A stretch of DNA of 64,000 bases from GWE2-42-39 sp034003625 (lineage in GTDB: Bacteria > Bacteroidota > Bacteroidia > Bacteroidales > Prolixibacteraceae). Below, piece by piece: positions 1-9,487 of the stretch. Both the position numbers and the translations under genes were made by a program. The notes beneath the pieces are model-generated. The model was given only the letters and a program-made list of their open reading frames with translations. It was not told where the DNA came from and made no database searches. Location: contig JAVEYG010000010.1 in assembly GCA_034003625.1 (NCBI GenBank), positions 56,583-120,582 of the forward strand, in the 5' to 3' direction. How positions within the stretch are numbered: the first letter of the stretch is position 1; each line of letters opens with the position of its first letter.

Positions 1-440
1 AAATGCTGCACAAGATGGTTTTGCTTTCCCACCGTTTCGTCTTCAAAAGGAAGGATTTCGCTACCGGTTGCCGATAACAAAAGCCGGTTTCTCCGGTCGT
101 GAAAACTGATTTTACCCGAAGGAAGTTCCACCGAAACCAGCAAACTATCGGTTGAAAGTTCCAGTTTTCCCCCTTGCTTTACAACCGAAAAAGGAACCGG
201 CTCCCCGATTGTTTCTTTGGCCACCAGGCTCGGGCTGCTTAACGCTGAGTCGTTCTCCGAAACAGCTACTTTTATGATTTCAGGCGATAAAACCCGTAGT
301 TGTATTTTTTTTACAGCCTGTCCCTTTTTTTCGGCAGGCAATTCAATAATCAATCCGGTTTCATCCTGAAAAAGCTTCGTTTTTGAACAACTCATTGTAA
401 AAAACAAAGCGAAAAGCAACAGGTAAATTCCTTTGTTCAT
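1..440 (-). CDS. GH31-like glycoside hydrolase lipoprotein, N-terminal part only
   Basis: Only the first ~146 codons are in the window; the gene runs off the left edge. The protein opens with a short hydrophobic stretch ending in the lipobox-like TMSC, so it is probably an exported lipoprotein. The following region (KIQLRVLSPEIIKV, then LLVSVELPSGKISFHD) resembles the N-terminal beta-sandwich (mutarotase-like) domain before the barrel of family 31 glycoside hydrolases such as alpha-xylosidases and alpha-glucosidases. The catalytic barrel is not visible, so the family call is inferred from this domain and from the neighbouring glycan-locus genes. It starts 5 bases after the stop of the SGNH esterase gene, so the two are probably co-transcribed. 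Confidence 0.55.
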   Translation of the reverse strand, partial: MNKGIYLLLFALFFTMSCSKTKLFQDETGLIIELPAEKKGQAVKKIQLRVLSPEIIKVAVSENDSALSSPSLVAKETIGEPVPFSVVKQGGKLELSTDSLLVSVELPSGKISFHDRRNRLLLSATGSEILPFEDETVGKQNHLVQH

Positions 441-445
441 TTTTA

Positions 446-1150
446 TTACTGCGTGTGTTTTTCTTTTGTATTCAGTATTGTTTGCACCGCCCCGGTAATA
501 AACGCGGCTTGCAAGGCACAAGCAGGTTCTTTGTAATGAACGTGGTCTTTAAACTGCTCTACTCCAAGTTGTTTGGAAAAACCATACAAATCGATTACCG
601 GCACTTTGTGGTTCCTGCAAATTTCATCGGCTATCCGGTTATACGTTTCCACATCGGCAGCAAACCGGTGAAACGAACGTGTTTTTGCATTGTGGATGCT
701 GTCGACTACCGGAGTGGTCCGCATCCAGATCAGCCGGATACTTTTCTTCTTCAGGAGCTGAAAAATCGTTTCGAGGTTTTCCCTGTATTCTTTTTCCGGC
801 ACCTGAATTTCGCGGGTTGACGGGTTTCGTTTAATATCGTGCAGGCCACAGTTCAGCAGCAAATAATCGGGTTTAAAGCCCGGTTCGTTCAGTTTGTGCG
901 CAAGATATTTCAGAACCATTCCGGAATCTCCCCCATTGGCGCCAGTCGGGTAATCGAGATTATTCATTGCTGTCCCGTCGTCCTGTTTCCGTTCGTACAT
1001 GGTTATTTCCCGGAGATATTTTTCCAGAAACGGGCTGTACTGGATGGAAATGCTGTCGCCAATTACAAATAGTTTGGGCAAGGGGGCGCTCCATCCGGTA
1101 AGCAGGTAAACAGAAACTAAAAAGAGTATTTTCCGGAGTGTTTGCATCAT
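446..1150 (-). CDS. SGNH/GDSL-family esterase, exported
   Basis: A 234-residue protein with an N-terminal signal peptide (about residues 1-21). The SGNH blocks are visible: GDSIS with nucleophile Ser33, a Gly block around NGGDSG (72-77), Asn100 in LLNCGLHDI, and the Asp202-x-x-His205 pair in KDHVHY. Family members are acetylesterases or related carbohydrate esterases. In this locus the likely role is removing acyl groups from a polysaccharide or its oligosaccharides in the periplasm. The start codon directly abuts the stop of the upstream phosphoesterase gene and the stop lies 5 bases before the GH31-like gene, so the three form a tight operon. Which ester it cleaves cannot be read from the sequence. 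Confidence 0.8.
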   Translation of the reverse strand: MMQTLRKILFLVSVYLLTGWSAPLPKLFVIGDSISIQYSPFLEKYLREITMYERKQDDGTAMNNLDYPTGANGGDSGMVLKYLAHKLNEPGFKPDYLLLNCGLHDIKRNPSTREIQVPEKEYRENLETIFQLLKKKSIRLIWMRTTPVVDSIHNAKTRSFHRFAADVETYNRIADEICRNHKVPVIDLYGFSKQLGVEQFKDHVHYKEPACALQAAFITGAVQTILNTKEKHTQ

Positions 1151-3016
1151 TTATTTTTTTACGATGAAATCATTGAACCATCTCATCTGGTCGGGTTGTG
1201 TCCCGGTCCATATTTGCAGGGTTTCGCGCCGTACAAAATCGAAATACTGTATTTCAAAGGTATGCAGCCCTTTTTCCAAAGCTATAAAACTCTCCTTGTT
1301 GATTTCGTAGTGAATACCATCATTATTAATGAGTTCCTTTCCGTCGATAAAGAGTTTGCTCCCGTCGAATGACCGCACCATGAACCGATACACATCGGTT
1401 TCGGGAATCGAAAAACTTCCGGTAAAACGTACGGCAAAATGATCCTGTGCCCGGGGTTGTATGTTTTGCAGGCTCACCGAATCGAGTTGGAATGTTTTCA
1501 AGGGTTTCAGTTTATCGAAATCGGGCAGGGCAATCCAACCGCCTTCAAAATACGTAGCGGTTACCCCTTTCGGCGCTTTTTTCCGGGCAGGAAATACCGG
1601 CAGTTTTTCAAAAGTTTTCATGGCCACGCGGCTTTTTTGCCCTTCCCACTGAATATAGGCCGAAACCGTTGTGTTTTCGGTTATTTTAATTTTTACATCC
1701 GAAGAATTAGCAGTGACTGCTTCGTTTCCTAAAAGCTGATAAACAATTTTCCCCCGTGGCCGTGGGTTTTGTATGCTGATTGTCGTCGAATCGATGAAAT
1801 ATTGTTTTGTTTCTGTAATGAACGGAGTGTTTAGCGGTTGGCTGCCGGTTTTTTTCTCAATGGTCCACGAATCGAAGGCAATCCCTGAGGTATCAATTGC
1901 TTCGGCAAAAAAGTGGTTGCCGGTAATATTCACGGTTACAAAATGATGGCAGCTGCGGGCGCGTGCAGCGTACCAGTTTTTGTTGGCTATTACATTATCG
2001 AGGCCGCCGCCACCGCCGCCAACCGTAACATAACAGACCCCGTTTTCAAAATTTATTTTGTCGCTGGCAAGGGGCCAGGTGCGTTCGTACATGTGAATAT
2101 GCCCGTTCAGTACAATGTCCACCCCGTAGGTTTCATATAGTTTTTTCAAGTGCATTTCATTGGGGTCGCCGTGTACCTGTAACTGAAACCATGAATTTCC
2201 ATACGAGTTGTCAGACGAGGTGTAAACAGGTTGGTGGTGTACCATTATTTTCCAGGTTTCTTGGGATGCCGCTAATACTTTCTCCAATTTTTTATATTGT
2301 TCCGACCCCGGAAGAATGTCTTTATTGGTATTGGCAAAAACAAACAACACATTTCCTTTTTTTAAGGTGTAAAACCATTCAGGATCCGGGAAATCGAGAT
2401 ATTGGTAAAACCAGTCGTGGTTCATTTCGTGGTTACCAATGGTAGTGTACAAGGGGTAAAAACGAAATAATTCGGCGGCGGGTTTAAAAAATTCGTCGGT
2501 CCAGTCGTCTTTGTGCGGACCGTATTGTACCATGTCGCCGGCATGAACGATAAACGATGGGCGTTCGCGCTTCATCAGGTTGGTAATCCGCCCCCACACT
2601 TTGGGGTTTCCCTGGGTATCGCCCACCACGGTGAACGAAACCGGCATCCGGTTGTAATCAGGAATGTGAATGGGCGTTACAGGGCCTTCCAGCGTATCGC
2701 CGTTTTCGCCAATGGTTATCGCCTGATAAAAATAATTTTCACCGGCTTTTAAGCCGGTTATAACCACGCGATGGAAAGTGCCCGGTGTTTCTTCCTGAAA
2801 AAGTTGGTCGAGCTTTGGTTTCAGTACATTGAACTCAGCTTCCCCGAATGTCACAAGCCCTTTTCCGGACAAGGAAGTTTCCCACAGGACACGGAAAGAA
2901 TCACCGGTCATCTGTTGCAGGTAAGGTTTTACGACGAACTCAAGGTTTTGCGATTGGGCTGAAAAGGAAATGCTTACAGCGAATATAAATCCGCAGATGA
3001 TACGTTTTATGGTCAT
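1151..3016 (-). CDS. Purple-acid-phosphatase-like metallophosphoesterase with PA14 domain
   Basis: A 621-residue exported protein (signal peptide about 1-22, ending SAQSQ). An N-terminal fibronectin-like domain as in purple acid phosphatases is followed by a calcineurin-type phosphoesterase core. Its metal-binding motifs are GDTQGN (near residue 131), GNHEMNHDWF (near 200) and NGHIHMYERTWP (near 310). After the core comes a short beta-sandwich region similar to chitobiase C-terminal domains, and a C-terminal PA14 domain (about 490-615: ATYFEGGW, FDGSKLFIDGKELINNDG, GLHTFEIQYF), a carbohydrate-binding fold. Phosphatase plus a glycan-binding module suggests action on a phosphorylated or surface glycan substrate. 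It follows the SusD gene after a hairpin, so it may be expressed at a lower level than SusCD. Confidence 0.85.
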   Translation of the reverse strand: MTIKRIICGFIFAVSISFSAQSQNLEFVVKPYLQQMTGDSFRVLWETSLSGKGLVTFGEAEFNVLKPKLDQLFQEETPGTFHRVVITGLKAGENYFYQAITIGENGDTLEGPVTPIHIPDYNRMPVSFTVVGDTQGNPKVWGRITNLMKRERPSFIVHAGDMVQYGPHKDDWTDEFFKPAAELFRFYPLYTTIGNHEMNHDWFYQYLDFPDPEWFYTLKKGNVLFVFANTNKDILPGSEQYKKLEKVLAASQETWKIMVHHQPVYTSSDNSYGNSWFQLQVHGDPNEMHLKKLYETYGVDIVLNGHIHMYERTWPLASDKINFENGVCYVTVGGGGGGLDNVIANKNWYAARARSCHHFVTVNITGNHFFAEAIDTSGIAFDSWTIEKKTGSQPLNTPFITETKQYFIDSTTISIQNPRPRGKIVYQLLGNEAVTANSSDVKIKITENTTVSAYIQWEGQKSRVAMKTFEKLPVFPARKKAPKGVTATYFEGGWIALPDFDKLKPLKTFQLDSVSLQNIQPRAQDHFAVRFTGSFSIPETDVYRFMVRSFDGSKLFIDGKELINNDGIHYEINKESFIALEKGLHTFEIQYFDFVRRETLQIWTGTQPDQMRWFNDFIVKK

Positions 3017-3042
3017 GGCTGGTATAGGTTAAATTTGGGAAT

Positions 3043-3076
3043 AAACCTGACAGGCCTTTTACAACCTGTCAGGTTT
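3043..3076. terminator. 12-bp perfect hairpin, CCTGACAGG-type palindrome
   Basis: AAACCTGACAGG (3043-3054) is exactly complementary to CCTGTCAGGTTT (3065-3076) with a 10-base loop. It lies between the SusD stop and the phosphoesterase start. It could act as a partial terminator or mRNA-stabilising hairpin, but it has no strong T-run on the minus strand, so it may instead be a dispersed palindromic repeat. A second, weaker hairpin (CAGCCA/TGGCTG) lies at 3091-3108. Confidence 0.55.
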
Positions 3077-3133
3077 CTAATCATTATAATCAGCCAATGG
3101 TTTGGCTGGTTTGTTTTACAATACGGTAAATGC

Positions 3134-4768
3134 CTAATTTCCGTTTTTATTTACATCCCACCAAAGTGGTGTTGTTTCAAGATCAGGTCCTCCAAGTAGT
3201 TCGGTTGCCTTTGCAATTTCACCAGGTTGAGAAGTTTTTTCACCAGTTGTATAAGGAAGCCTGGTTACAATTTGCCCTATTGCAGGATTGACATTTGCGT
3301 TTGCAGAATATTTTTTCATATAAATTTTCGGCAAACGGGTTCTTCTGTATTCTGCAAAAGCTTCAAAACTAACGGGGAATAACGCCAACCATTTTTGGGT
3401 CAGAATCTGCTCATATTGAGTATTCTTATCCGATGAAAATTTGACTGGAATGTTGGTCATTGCCGGATCATTGTAAGGATAATTTCCGGGAGCAACCGGA
3501 AGCGATGTTCCATTAATGTAGTTAGTAATTGCAGAAGATGAGTAAGTAGCCCCTTTCCATTGTTTTATCGAAATTTCAATTCCTTTTTCATAGAACGACT
3601 GAGCAGTCCCACTCCCCATATTCCATCCCCTCCAAGCCCCTTCAGCTTTTAAGAAATACGCTTCAGACGCATTCATAATATTGATAGGAGTAACCAATTG
3701 ATTACCATCCCTAAAACGAGGACCATATTTCGAAAAGGCTTTGAAATACGAGAAATGGTTTGGTTCGCTACCGTTAGCCATCCCATGGTATCCATCTGCA
3801 TTTGCTTTTAACTCTTCAGGAAAAGCATCGGTAATATTGGCCGGACTGACCGGAGAAAAGAATTCGTCCATGCGCGGGTCGTTATATCCTTTTAGTAAAC
3901 TTTCCATGCTGGCGCTCATCACATCCTGATAAAACGACTCCATACGGGGCATTCCATTACCGCCACTGGCCCATTTGTTGACAGCAACCAATGCGTCATC
4001 ATCGTTAGTTTCCATTGTTCCTCCCTTTACAGCAGCTTCTGCTTCTGCCTGGGCTTTGGTTGGGTCAATATTCGATATTCTTATGGCTAAACGTAAGCGC
4101 AGGGTATTTCCCAATTTGATCCATTTGGCCACATCGCCGTTGTAAATCATATCGCCAACCCCAAAAACATTCAGTCCTGGAGTTTTTTGAACCATTGCGG
4201 TTAAAGCGGTAATTGCACTATTCAAGTCATCAAACATCAAATAGTAGACATCTTTTTGACTTTCGTAAGGTACAACAGCTTCGCCGCTACCTGCTTTCGA
4301 ATATGGAACAGGCCCCCACAGATCGGTCACCCGGTGCAATGCAAATACTTTCCATATCAGGGCGACATTGTACGCTGCATCGTTCACTCCATTTCTTGAT
4401 ACGTCGAAAATACTCTGCAATGGAGGGATTACAGTGCTGTAAACACTATTAAAGCCCGAATTTTGCCATCCGGTATTCATGATATTTTGTTCCTGGTTGT
4501 ATATTCCACAAACAATATATCCGCTGAAATGATTGGCCATCGTGCTTGACATACGGCTATAGTTATCGGTAGAAAGCCAACTGCATACCTGTATTTGAGT
4601 TCTGGAAAATAAGCCAGCCAACTGTTTGGGGCCTACTGCCATCATTTGTGATTTATTTGTATTGAATTCCGTAAAATCATCCGTACAGGAAGGTACAAGT
4701 AACATCCCGACTGTCAGGGAGAATATCATTACAAACGAATATGATTTTATATATCTTTTCATTTTCAT
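3134..4768 (-). CDS. SusD/RagB-family glycan-binding lipoprotein (SusD-like_2 type)
   Basis: A 544-residue protein with a lipoprotein signal (hydrophobic stretch ending LLVPSC, Cys near residue 28). The body shows the SusD-type tetratricopeptide scaffold: conserved LWGPVPYSKAG, the helix-rich AEAEAAVKGG segment, FLKAEGAWRG and the C-terminal QILTQKWLALFPVSFEAFAE. SusD proteins cap the SusC outer-membrane channel and capture glycans or peptides at the cell surface. The short AFAEYRRTRLPK and KMP-like C-terminus match the SusD-like_2 subgroup, which frequently travels with ECF sigma/FecR regulators. It starts 25 bases after the SusC stop, the usual SusC-SusD arrangement. Confidence 0.93.
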   Translation of the reverse strand: MKMKRYIKSYSFVMIFSLTVGMLLVPSCTDDFTEFNTNKSQMMAVGPKQLAGLFSRTQIQVCSWLSTDNYSRMSSTMANHFSGYIVCGIYNQEQNIMNTGWQNSGFNSVYSTVIPPLQSIFDVSRNGVNDAAYNVALIWKVFALHRVTDLWGPVPYSKAGSGEAVVPYESQKDVYYLMFDDLNSAITALTAMVQKTPGLNVFGVGDMIYNGDVAKWIKLGNTLRLRLAIRISNIDPTKAQAEAEAAVKGGTMETNDDDALVAVNKWASGGNGMPRMESFYQDVMSASMESLLKGYNDPRMDEFFSPVSPANITDAFPEELKANADGYHGMANGSEPNHFSYFKAFSKYGPRFRDGNQLVTPINIMNASEAYFLKAEGAWRGWNMGSGTAQSFYEKGIEISIKQWKGATYSSSAITNYINGTSLPVAPGNYPYNDPAMTNIPVKFSSDKNTQYEQILTQKWLALFPVSFEAFAEYRRTRLPKIYMKKYSANANVNPAIGQIVTRLPYTTGEKTSQPGEIAKATELLGGPDLETTPLWWDVNKNGN

Positions 4769-4793
4769 AATCTTGAGGATTTTAAATTAACCA

Positions 4794-7700
4794 TTACAAT
4801 GTAAGTTTGATATTAATCCCAAGGGTACGAGACCCCGGCAAGAAAGCGCTTTCAGCTCCCTGTCCGTTTCTGTTAACATCATAAGAAACATCGGGGTCAA
4901 ACCAGGAACAGCCGTTGTAGATATAGAACAAATTACGCCCGATAGCAGAAACCCGCAATGCTTTTACCACATTGCTTCTTACCGGTACGGTATAACCTAT
5001 CGATAATTCGCGTAAACGGGAGTTGGTTGCTTCGTGGTTGAAAGGTTCGCCGGCACCGTTGCTGATACGTCCTCCTAAAAGGGCAGAATAAGTCTGGGCA
5101 TCAATCCATTTGTCGTTTTTACTGCCGTCTTCTTTTACGCCGTCAATGAGTATCCCTGTTTCGCGCCCAAACAACGAAGCCTTGCTGGTACCCGTTTCCA
5201 ACATCATGGCTTCGGTGGCCGATTGACGAACGCCGCCATAATTCAGGTCGATCAGGAAAGAAAGGTTCCATCTTTTATAACGCATCGTATTGATAAGGCC
5301 GCTCTGCCAATCGTAGTTAAAGTTCCCAAGATAAGTGTTTGGCATTGGGTTGTTAGTATAACTAACTTTAGGAAGGCCCATTGCATCGACCACGACCTGC
5401 CCCTGTTCATTTTTCACAAACCCGTAGGTGTAAATTTCGCCGAATGGTTTGCCTACAATAGCCCAGGTACTTCCTACTGAAAGATTGGGAGAATCAATTT
5501 CGTATGCTTTCAGTATATCTGTTAATTCGATCACTTCATTGTTATTTTTCGAGAAGTTCAGGTCAACATTCCATTCGAAATTTGCTGTTTTTACAGGAGT
5601 TCCCGACAGCATAATTTCGACCCCTGTATTTTGAATATTTCCACAGTTGATCCAGCTTTGGCTATATCCAGACGATGCAGGGGTAGTAACCCTCACTAAC
5701 TGATTAAGTGTATTCGATTTGTACCAGGTAAAATCGACGCCAATACGCCCATCCATAAATTTAAAATCGGCGCCCGCTTCCCATGATTTGGTCTTTTCAG
5801 GGATCAGGTTTACCGGCATTTTGGTACTTGATGGATAAAAGGTACCGACAGGCCCTGTTGCGGCAGAAGAGAAGGTGTTGTAAATCTGGGCGAAACCAGC
5901 TCCGTTACCTACTTCGGCATACGAACCACGCAATTTTGCAAACGAAATAAAATCAGGCAGTTTGACAATATCAGAAACAATAGCTGTTAAACCTACCGAC
6001 GGATAAAAGTATTCGTGTGGTGCAGGCAGGGTTGAACTCCAGTCGTTACGCGCTGTTACATCCAGGAATAAATAATCGCGGAAACTCAATTGTCCCATTC
6101 CATAAACAGACTGGCGCTGTACACGTGACTCAGAATCGCTGCTTTGAATACTTTTTGCATAGCTCAATGCGAATTTATTTTCCGCAGTTAATCCATTTGT
6201 AGTCGACTCCATGCTCCGTCCTTGAGAATCAACAACTTCAGCACCAAGGTTTACCCCTAAGCGAAAATCTTTTGTCAATTCTTTATTGAATACTAAAAGT
6301 ACGTCGCTACTTAATTGTCTTGCCTTACTAAATCTTGTAAGATAATTTCCTTGCCCCGAATTTATATATTGAGTACCCCAATACGTCTTCTGTTCTTCAT
6401 CGTTATTAGAAACATTCATGCCTCCACGGACTTGTATATATAACCAACTTGTAAAATCATAACGAAGGTTAAGCAATGTATTTACCCTATTTGAAGTCGC
6501 TGGGTTTTCATAACCAGCTTCAGCCCAGTAAGGATTAATTACTTCTGTTGCATTGGGAGCCCAGGTTAATTGTTTCAACGAAAATTCGGCATCGTAATAC
6601 GATGCAGCTTTGATGTCCTGGGTACGGATGCTACGTGGCATTTTCAGCAATTGAAACATCGGACTGAAAAGGTCGTCACCGGTCACCGGTTTATCTTTCA
6701 GGTTTTGATTGAAATATGTGATTTTAAAATCCATATTCAATTTATTGAACAACTCGGTGTTGAGACGAAGGTTAAAATTATGACGCACTAATTTATTGTC
6801 TTCCAGAACTCCCTGGGCCAGTGTATTACTATACGAAAAATAAGCCGTTGATTTGTCTGTTCCGGCGCTGTACGAGAAGCTATTGACCAGATTGGTGCCT
6901 GTCCGGAAATAGTCTTTTACATTGTTCGGTTGCGGCGACAATTTAGTTTGCTTTCCTGTCCAGTCGGTAACAGTTTGTCCTGTCATTTTAGGCCCCCAGC
7001 TCCTTACATATTCCTGAGCATTGAAAGCACCGCCAGTACCTTGTCCGTATTCATCCTGAAACTCTGGATACAGATATGGAAGGTCGAAAGTTGACACGGA
7101 GTTTACGTCAATTTTCGGAGCTCCTGCTTTCCCTTTTTTAGTAGTAATTACAATTACCCCATTTTGAGCGCTGGATCCGTAAAGTGCGGATGCCGCCGGC
7201 CCTTTCAGCACGTTCATGCTTTGTACGTCGTCGGAGTTAATGCCGGAAAGCACCCCTCCACTGGATCCCATTTGAATACCATCAACAACAATCAAAGGCT
7301 GTGCAACTCCGTTAATTGAACGGTCGCCACGGATGATGATACGAGGATCGCCACCTACACCGCTTGCTCCCGATGATGCTGTAATTGACACCCCGGCAAT
7401 CTTACCGGCTAAAGAGTTTCCTAAGCTAACATCTTTAATGGTAGTCAAACTGCTCATATCTACTTGCTGCGTCGAGTAGGTCAGGCTCTTTTTGCTTTTT
7501 TCGATACCCAGCGCGGTTACCACTACTTCTTCAATGGCTTTGGTATCTTCCCGCAAAGTTACATTGATCGCCGATTGATCGGCCACCATGATTTCCTGCA
7601 CGACAAAACCGATAAACGAGAATTGCAGAACGGTTTGATCGTTTGGCACGGAAAGGCTATATTTCCCATTAAAATCGGTAGTTGTACCTTTTAAAGTACC

Positions 7701-8141
7701 TTTTATTACAATACTGACCCCTACCAGAGGGACCCCTTTTTCATCTGTAACAGTTCCGCTTACGGTTCTTTCCTGATTGACTGGTGAAATAACTATCAGG
7801 TTGTTTTTCATTTTGGAGTAACCCAGTCCATTTCCTGGCAGGGTTGCATCCAACAGCTGGTCGACGGAAGCATTGTCCATGTTTATGCTCACAAACTTCC
7901 CTTCGATATTTTCATACCGATACAGAAATTTTACTGACGTTTGCTGTTCTATTTCAGAAAAGAACTGTTCCAGTGTCGCATTCTTAATGTGAATGTTTGC
8001 TACTGTGTTTTGTGAAATTGCAGCTGTTGCCTGTAGTACACAAATGATAGTCAATAAAAAAGTCAGTTTCATAATCAGCCAAATTTTTTCACCGAGAGAA
8101 AAAAAAGTTTTCCTCTCTTGTAATTGATGTTTTTTTTTCAT
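4794..8141 (-). CDS. SusC/RagA-family TonB-linked outer-membrane transporter with STN domain
   Basis: I place the start at MKKKHQ (8141), giving 1115 residues; a longer reading frame to 8186 adds 15 residues without signal-peptide character. Order of parts: signal region, an STN (secretin/TonB short N-terminal) domain (ANIHIKNATLEQFF to LIVISPV), a carboxypeptidase-regulatory-like domain (VSGTVTDEKGVPLVGVSIV), a plug domain with the SusC-typical IIRGDRSINGVAQPLIVVDG and LKGPAASALYG, and a long beta-barrel ending in a terminal aromatic/hydrophobic strand (LGINIKLTL). The STN domain marks transporters that signal to a FecR-type anti-sigma factor, in agreement with the fecR and sigma genes just upstream. 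Substrate is unknown; neighbours point to an acidic, acylated polysaccharide. Confidence 0.95.
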   Translation of the reverse strand: MKKKHQLQERKTFFSLGEKIWLIMKLTFLLTIICVLQATAAISQNTVANIHIKNATLEQFFSEIEQQTSVKFLYRYENIEGKFVSINMDNASVDQLLDATLPGNGLGYSKMKNNLIVISPVNQERTVSGTVTDEKGVPLVGVSIVIKGTLKGTTTDFNGKYSLSVPNDQTVLQFSFIGFVVQEIMVADQSAINVTLREDTKAIEEVVVTALGIEKSKKSLTYSTQQVDMSSLTTIKDVSLGNSLAGKIAGVSITASSGASGVGGDPRIIIRGDRSINGVAQPLIVVDGIQMGSSGGVLSGINSDDVQSMNVLKGPAASALYGSSAQNGVIVITTKKGKAGAPKIDVNSVSTFDLPYLYPEFQDEYGQGTGGAFNAQEYVRSWGPKMTGQTVTDWTGKQTKLSPQPNNVKDYFRTGTNLVNSFSYSAGTDKSTAYFSYSNTLAQGVLEDNKLVRHNFNLRLNTELFNKLNMDFKITYFNQNLKDKPVTGDDLFSPMFQLLKMPRSIRTQDIKAASYYDAEFSLKQLTWAPNATEVINPYWAEAGYENPATSNRVNTLLNLRYDFTSWLYIQVRGGMNVSNNDEEQKTYWGTQYINSGQGNYLTRFSKARQLSSDVLLVFNKELTKDFRLGVNLGAEVVDSQGRSMESTTNGLTAENKFALSYAKSIQSSDSESRVQRQSVYGMGQLSFRDYLFLDVTARNDWSSTLPAPHEYFYPSVGLTAIVSDIVKLPDFISFAKLRGSYAEVGNGAGFAQIYNTFSSAATGPVGTFYPSSTKMPVNLIPEKTKSWEAGADFKFMDGRIGVDFTWYKSNTLNQLVRVTTPASSGYSQSWINCGNIQNTGVEIMLSGTPVKTANFEWNVDLNFSKNNNEVIELTDILKAYEIDSPNLSVGSTWAIVGKPFGEIYTYGFVKNEQGQVVVDAMGLPKVSYTNNPMPNTYLGNFNYDWQSGLINTMRYKRWNLSFLIDLNYGGVRQSATEAMMLETGTSKASLFGRETGILIDGVKEDGSKNDKWIDAQTYSALLGGRISNGAGEPFNHEATNSRLRELSIGYTVPVRSNVVKALRVSAIGRNLFYIYNGCSWFDPDVSYDVNRNGQGAESAFLPGSRTLGINIKLTL

Positions 8142-8193
8142 AGAATTGAAATGTGTTAATGAATTTACCTTAATTGATTTACACAAACTGAAG

Positions 8194-8228
8194 AGTCGGA
8201 GGATGTTGCAGATCCTTCGGCTTTTTTT
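8194..8228 (+). terminator. Strong hairpin with T7 tract on the plus strand, upstream of susC
   Basis: AGTCGGAGGAT (8194-8204) pairs with ATCCTTCGGCT (8212-8222) as 11 pairs with two G-T wobbles, followed immediately by seven T. The T-run lies on the plus strand, opposite to every gene in this locus. On the minus strand the hairpin lies between fecR and susC and has only an A-run in front. It therefore looks like the terminator of a plus-strand (antisense) transcript crossing the susC 5' region. Confidence 0.65.
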
Positions 8229-8297
8229 GTCAGGTTCGATTATTTACATAGGCTCTTTTTTTATAGGTTTTAGTTCAATATATTTCATATCGTGTGT

Positions 8298-9377
8298 TTA
8301 GTTTGGTTTGATGACGACATGCTTCTTATGTATCTGATAATCAAACCGGGCAGCTTTCTTTAAAGCCTGAAGGGCCTGTTCAAACGTTTCTTCATCGAAT
8401 GTCCCGGTGAAGCGGTAATCCAGTATTTCCGGGTTCTGAATGTCGATGGTTACGCCGTACCAACGTTCCATTTTTGTTTTTACATTGTCGAAACGTTCCT
8501 TGTAGAATATCATTTTATCCTCAACCCAGGCAGTCTCCGGTTTTGTGTCGTTTAGGTTGATAAGTTCTGCGCTTTTAATTTTTACCGGGGCATTTTCCTG
8601 ACCGGATTTTTCTTTTACAAGGATCAGTTTTTGCCCGGGTTTCAACTGCAGGTTGTTTTTGTTCAGCTTGTCGGAACGCAAACCCACCACTTCGATAACC
8701 CCTTCAACCAGTGTTGCCTCAATGTTTTTCTCATCAGCGTAAGCCTCCACATTGAACCGGGTGCCTAAAACCTTGATGTCCATCCCGTCCATATTTACAA
8801 AAAAGGGCATTTCCTCATTTTTTGAAACATCGAAAAACGCTTCTCCTTCCAGAAAAACTTCCCGGCAATCTTTCTGAAAACTGGCAGGGTACCGGAACCT
8901 GGCCCCGGCATTTAACCAAACTTTGGTGCTGTCGGCTAGCACCACATACGATTTCGACCCTTTGGGAACATTGATTTCATGGTATTGATCGGCCTGTACA
9001 GTTGTTTTGCTGTGAACAGCGAAAGGATTGCCATGACCGAAAACAAACCACTCAATTCCCAATGCAACAATGCATACGGCTGCATATTTTGAAATGGCGC
9101 TGCCAATTCTCCTGATCCTTGTTTTCTGTCTGGTTGATTGCCGGGCAATGGGTACGGTATTGGTTATGTGCTGATGAATTTTTGAAAGGATGGCTTCTGT
9201 CGGAATATCAATTCCCTTGTGCTCCGTTTTTTCCCAGTTCTCTTCCAGCCATGTATAAACCTGGTTTTTTTCTTCCTCTGAATTAAGCAAACCGAAAAGT
9301 TCTTCTTTTTCCTTTCCCGATGCCCGATTTGAGAGTAACCGCTCTATTAATAATATAATTCTTTTCGGCTCTTGCAT
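8298..9377 (-). CDS. FecR-family anti-sigma factor
   Basis: A 359-residue protein with a cytoplasmic N-terminal region (about 1-95) that would bind the sigma factor, one membrane segment (about 98-118, AAVCIVALGIEWFVFG), and a periplasmic part. The periplasmic FecR domain shows VPKGSKSYVVLADSTKVWLN and FDVSKNEEMPFFV, followed by the C-terminal STN-like segment common in Bacteroidota FecR proteins (PEILDYRFTGTFDEETFEQALQ). It presumably senses the STN domain of the adjacent SusC when substrate is transported and then releases the ECF sigma factor. It sits 110 bases downstream of the sigma gene and 156 bases upstream of susC. Confidence 0.92.
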   Translation of the reverse strand: MQEPKRIILLIERLLSNRASGKEKEELFGLLNSEEEKNQVYTWLEENWEKTEHKGIDIPTEAILSKIHQHITNTVPIARQSTRQKTRIRRIGSAISKYAAVCIVALGIEWFVFGHGNPFAVHSKTTVQADQYHEINVPKGSKSYVVLADSTKVWLNAGARFRYPASFQKDCREVFLEGEAFFDVSKNEEMPFFVNMDGMDIKVLGTRFNVEAYADEKNIEATLVEGVIEVVGLRSDKLNKNNLQLKPGQKLILVKEKSGQENAPVKIKSAELINLNDTKPETAWVEDKMIFYKERFDNVKTKMERWYGVTIDIQNPEILDYRFTGTFDEETFEQALQALKKAARFDYQIHKKHVVIKPN

Positions 9378-9487
9378 GAATTTGTTCTTCCCTTATGGGT
9401 TTTTTCAATAAAGCTGTGTCTTGCTTTTATTATTTGAAAAGAGATACCCCGGTTGGGGAATTTTCCGTGAAGGGAAAAACAAAAAAA

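Noticed and set aside
1142..2962. Multiple plus-strand frames opposite the phosphoesterase and SGNH genes
   Set aside because: The minus-strand proteins carry complete family motifs; the plus-strand frames show none.
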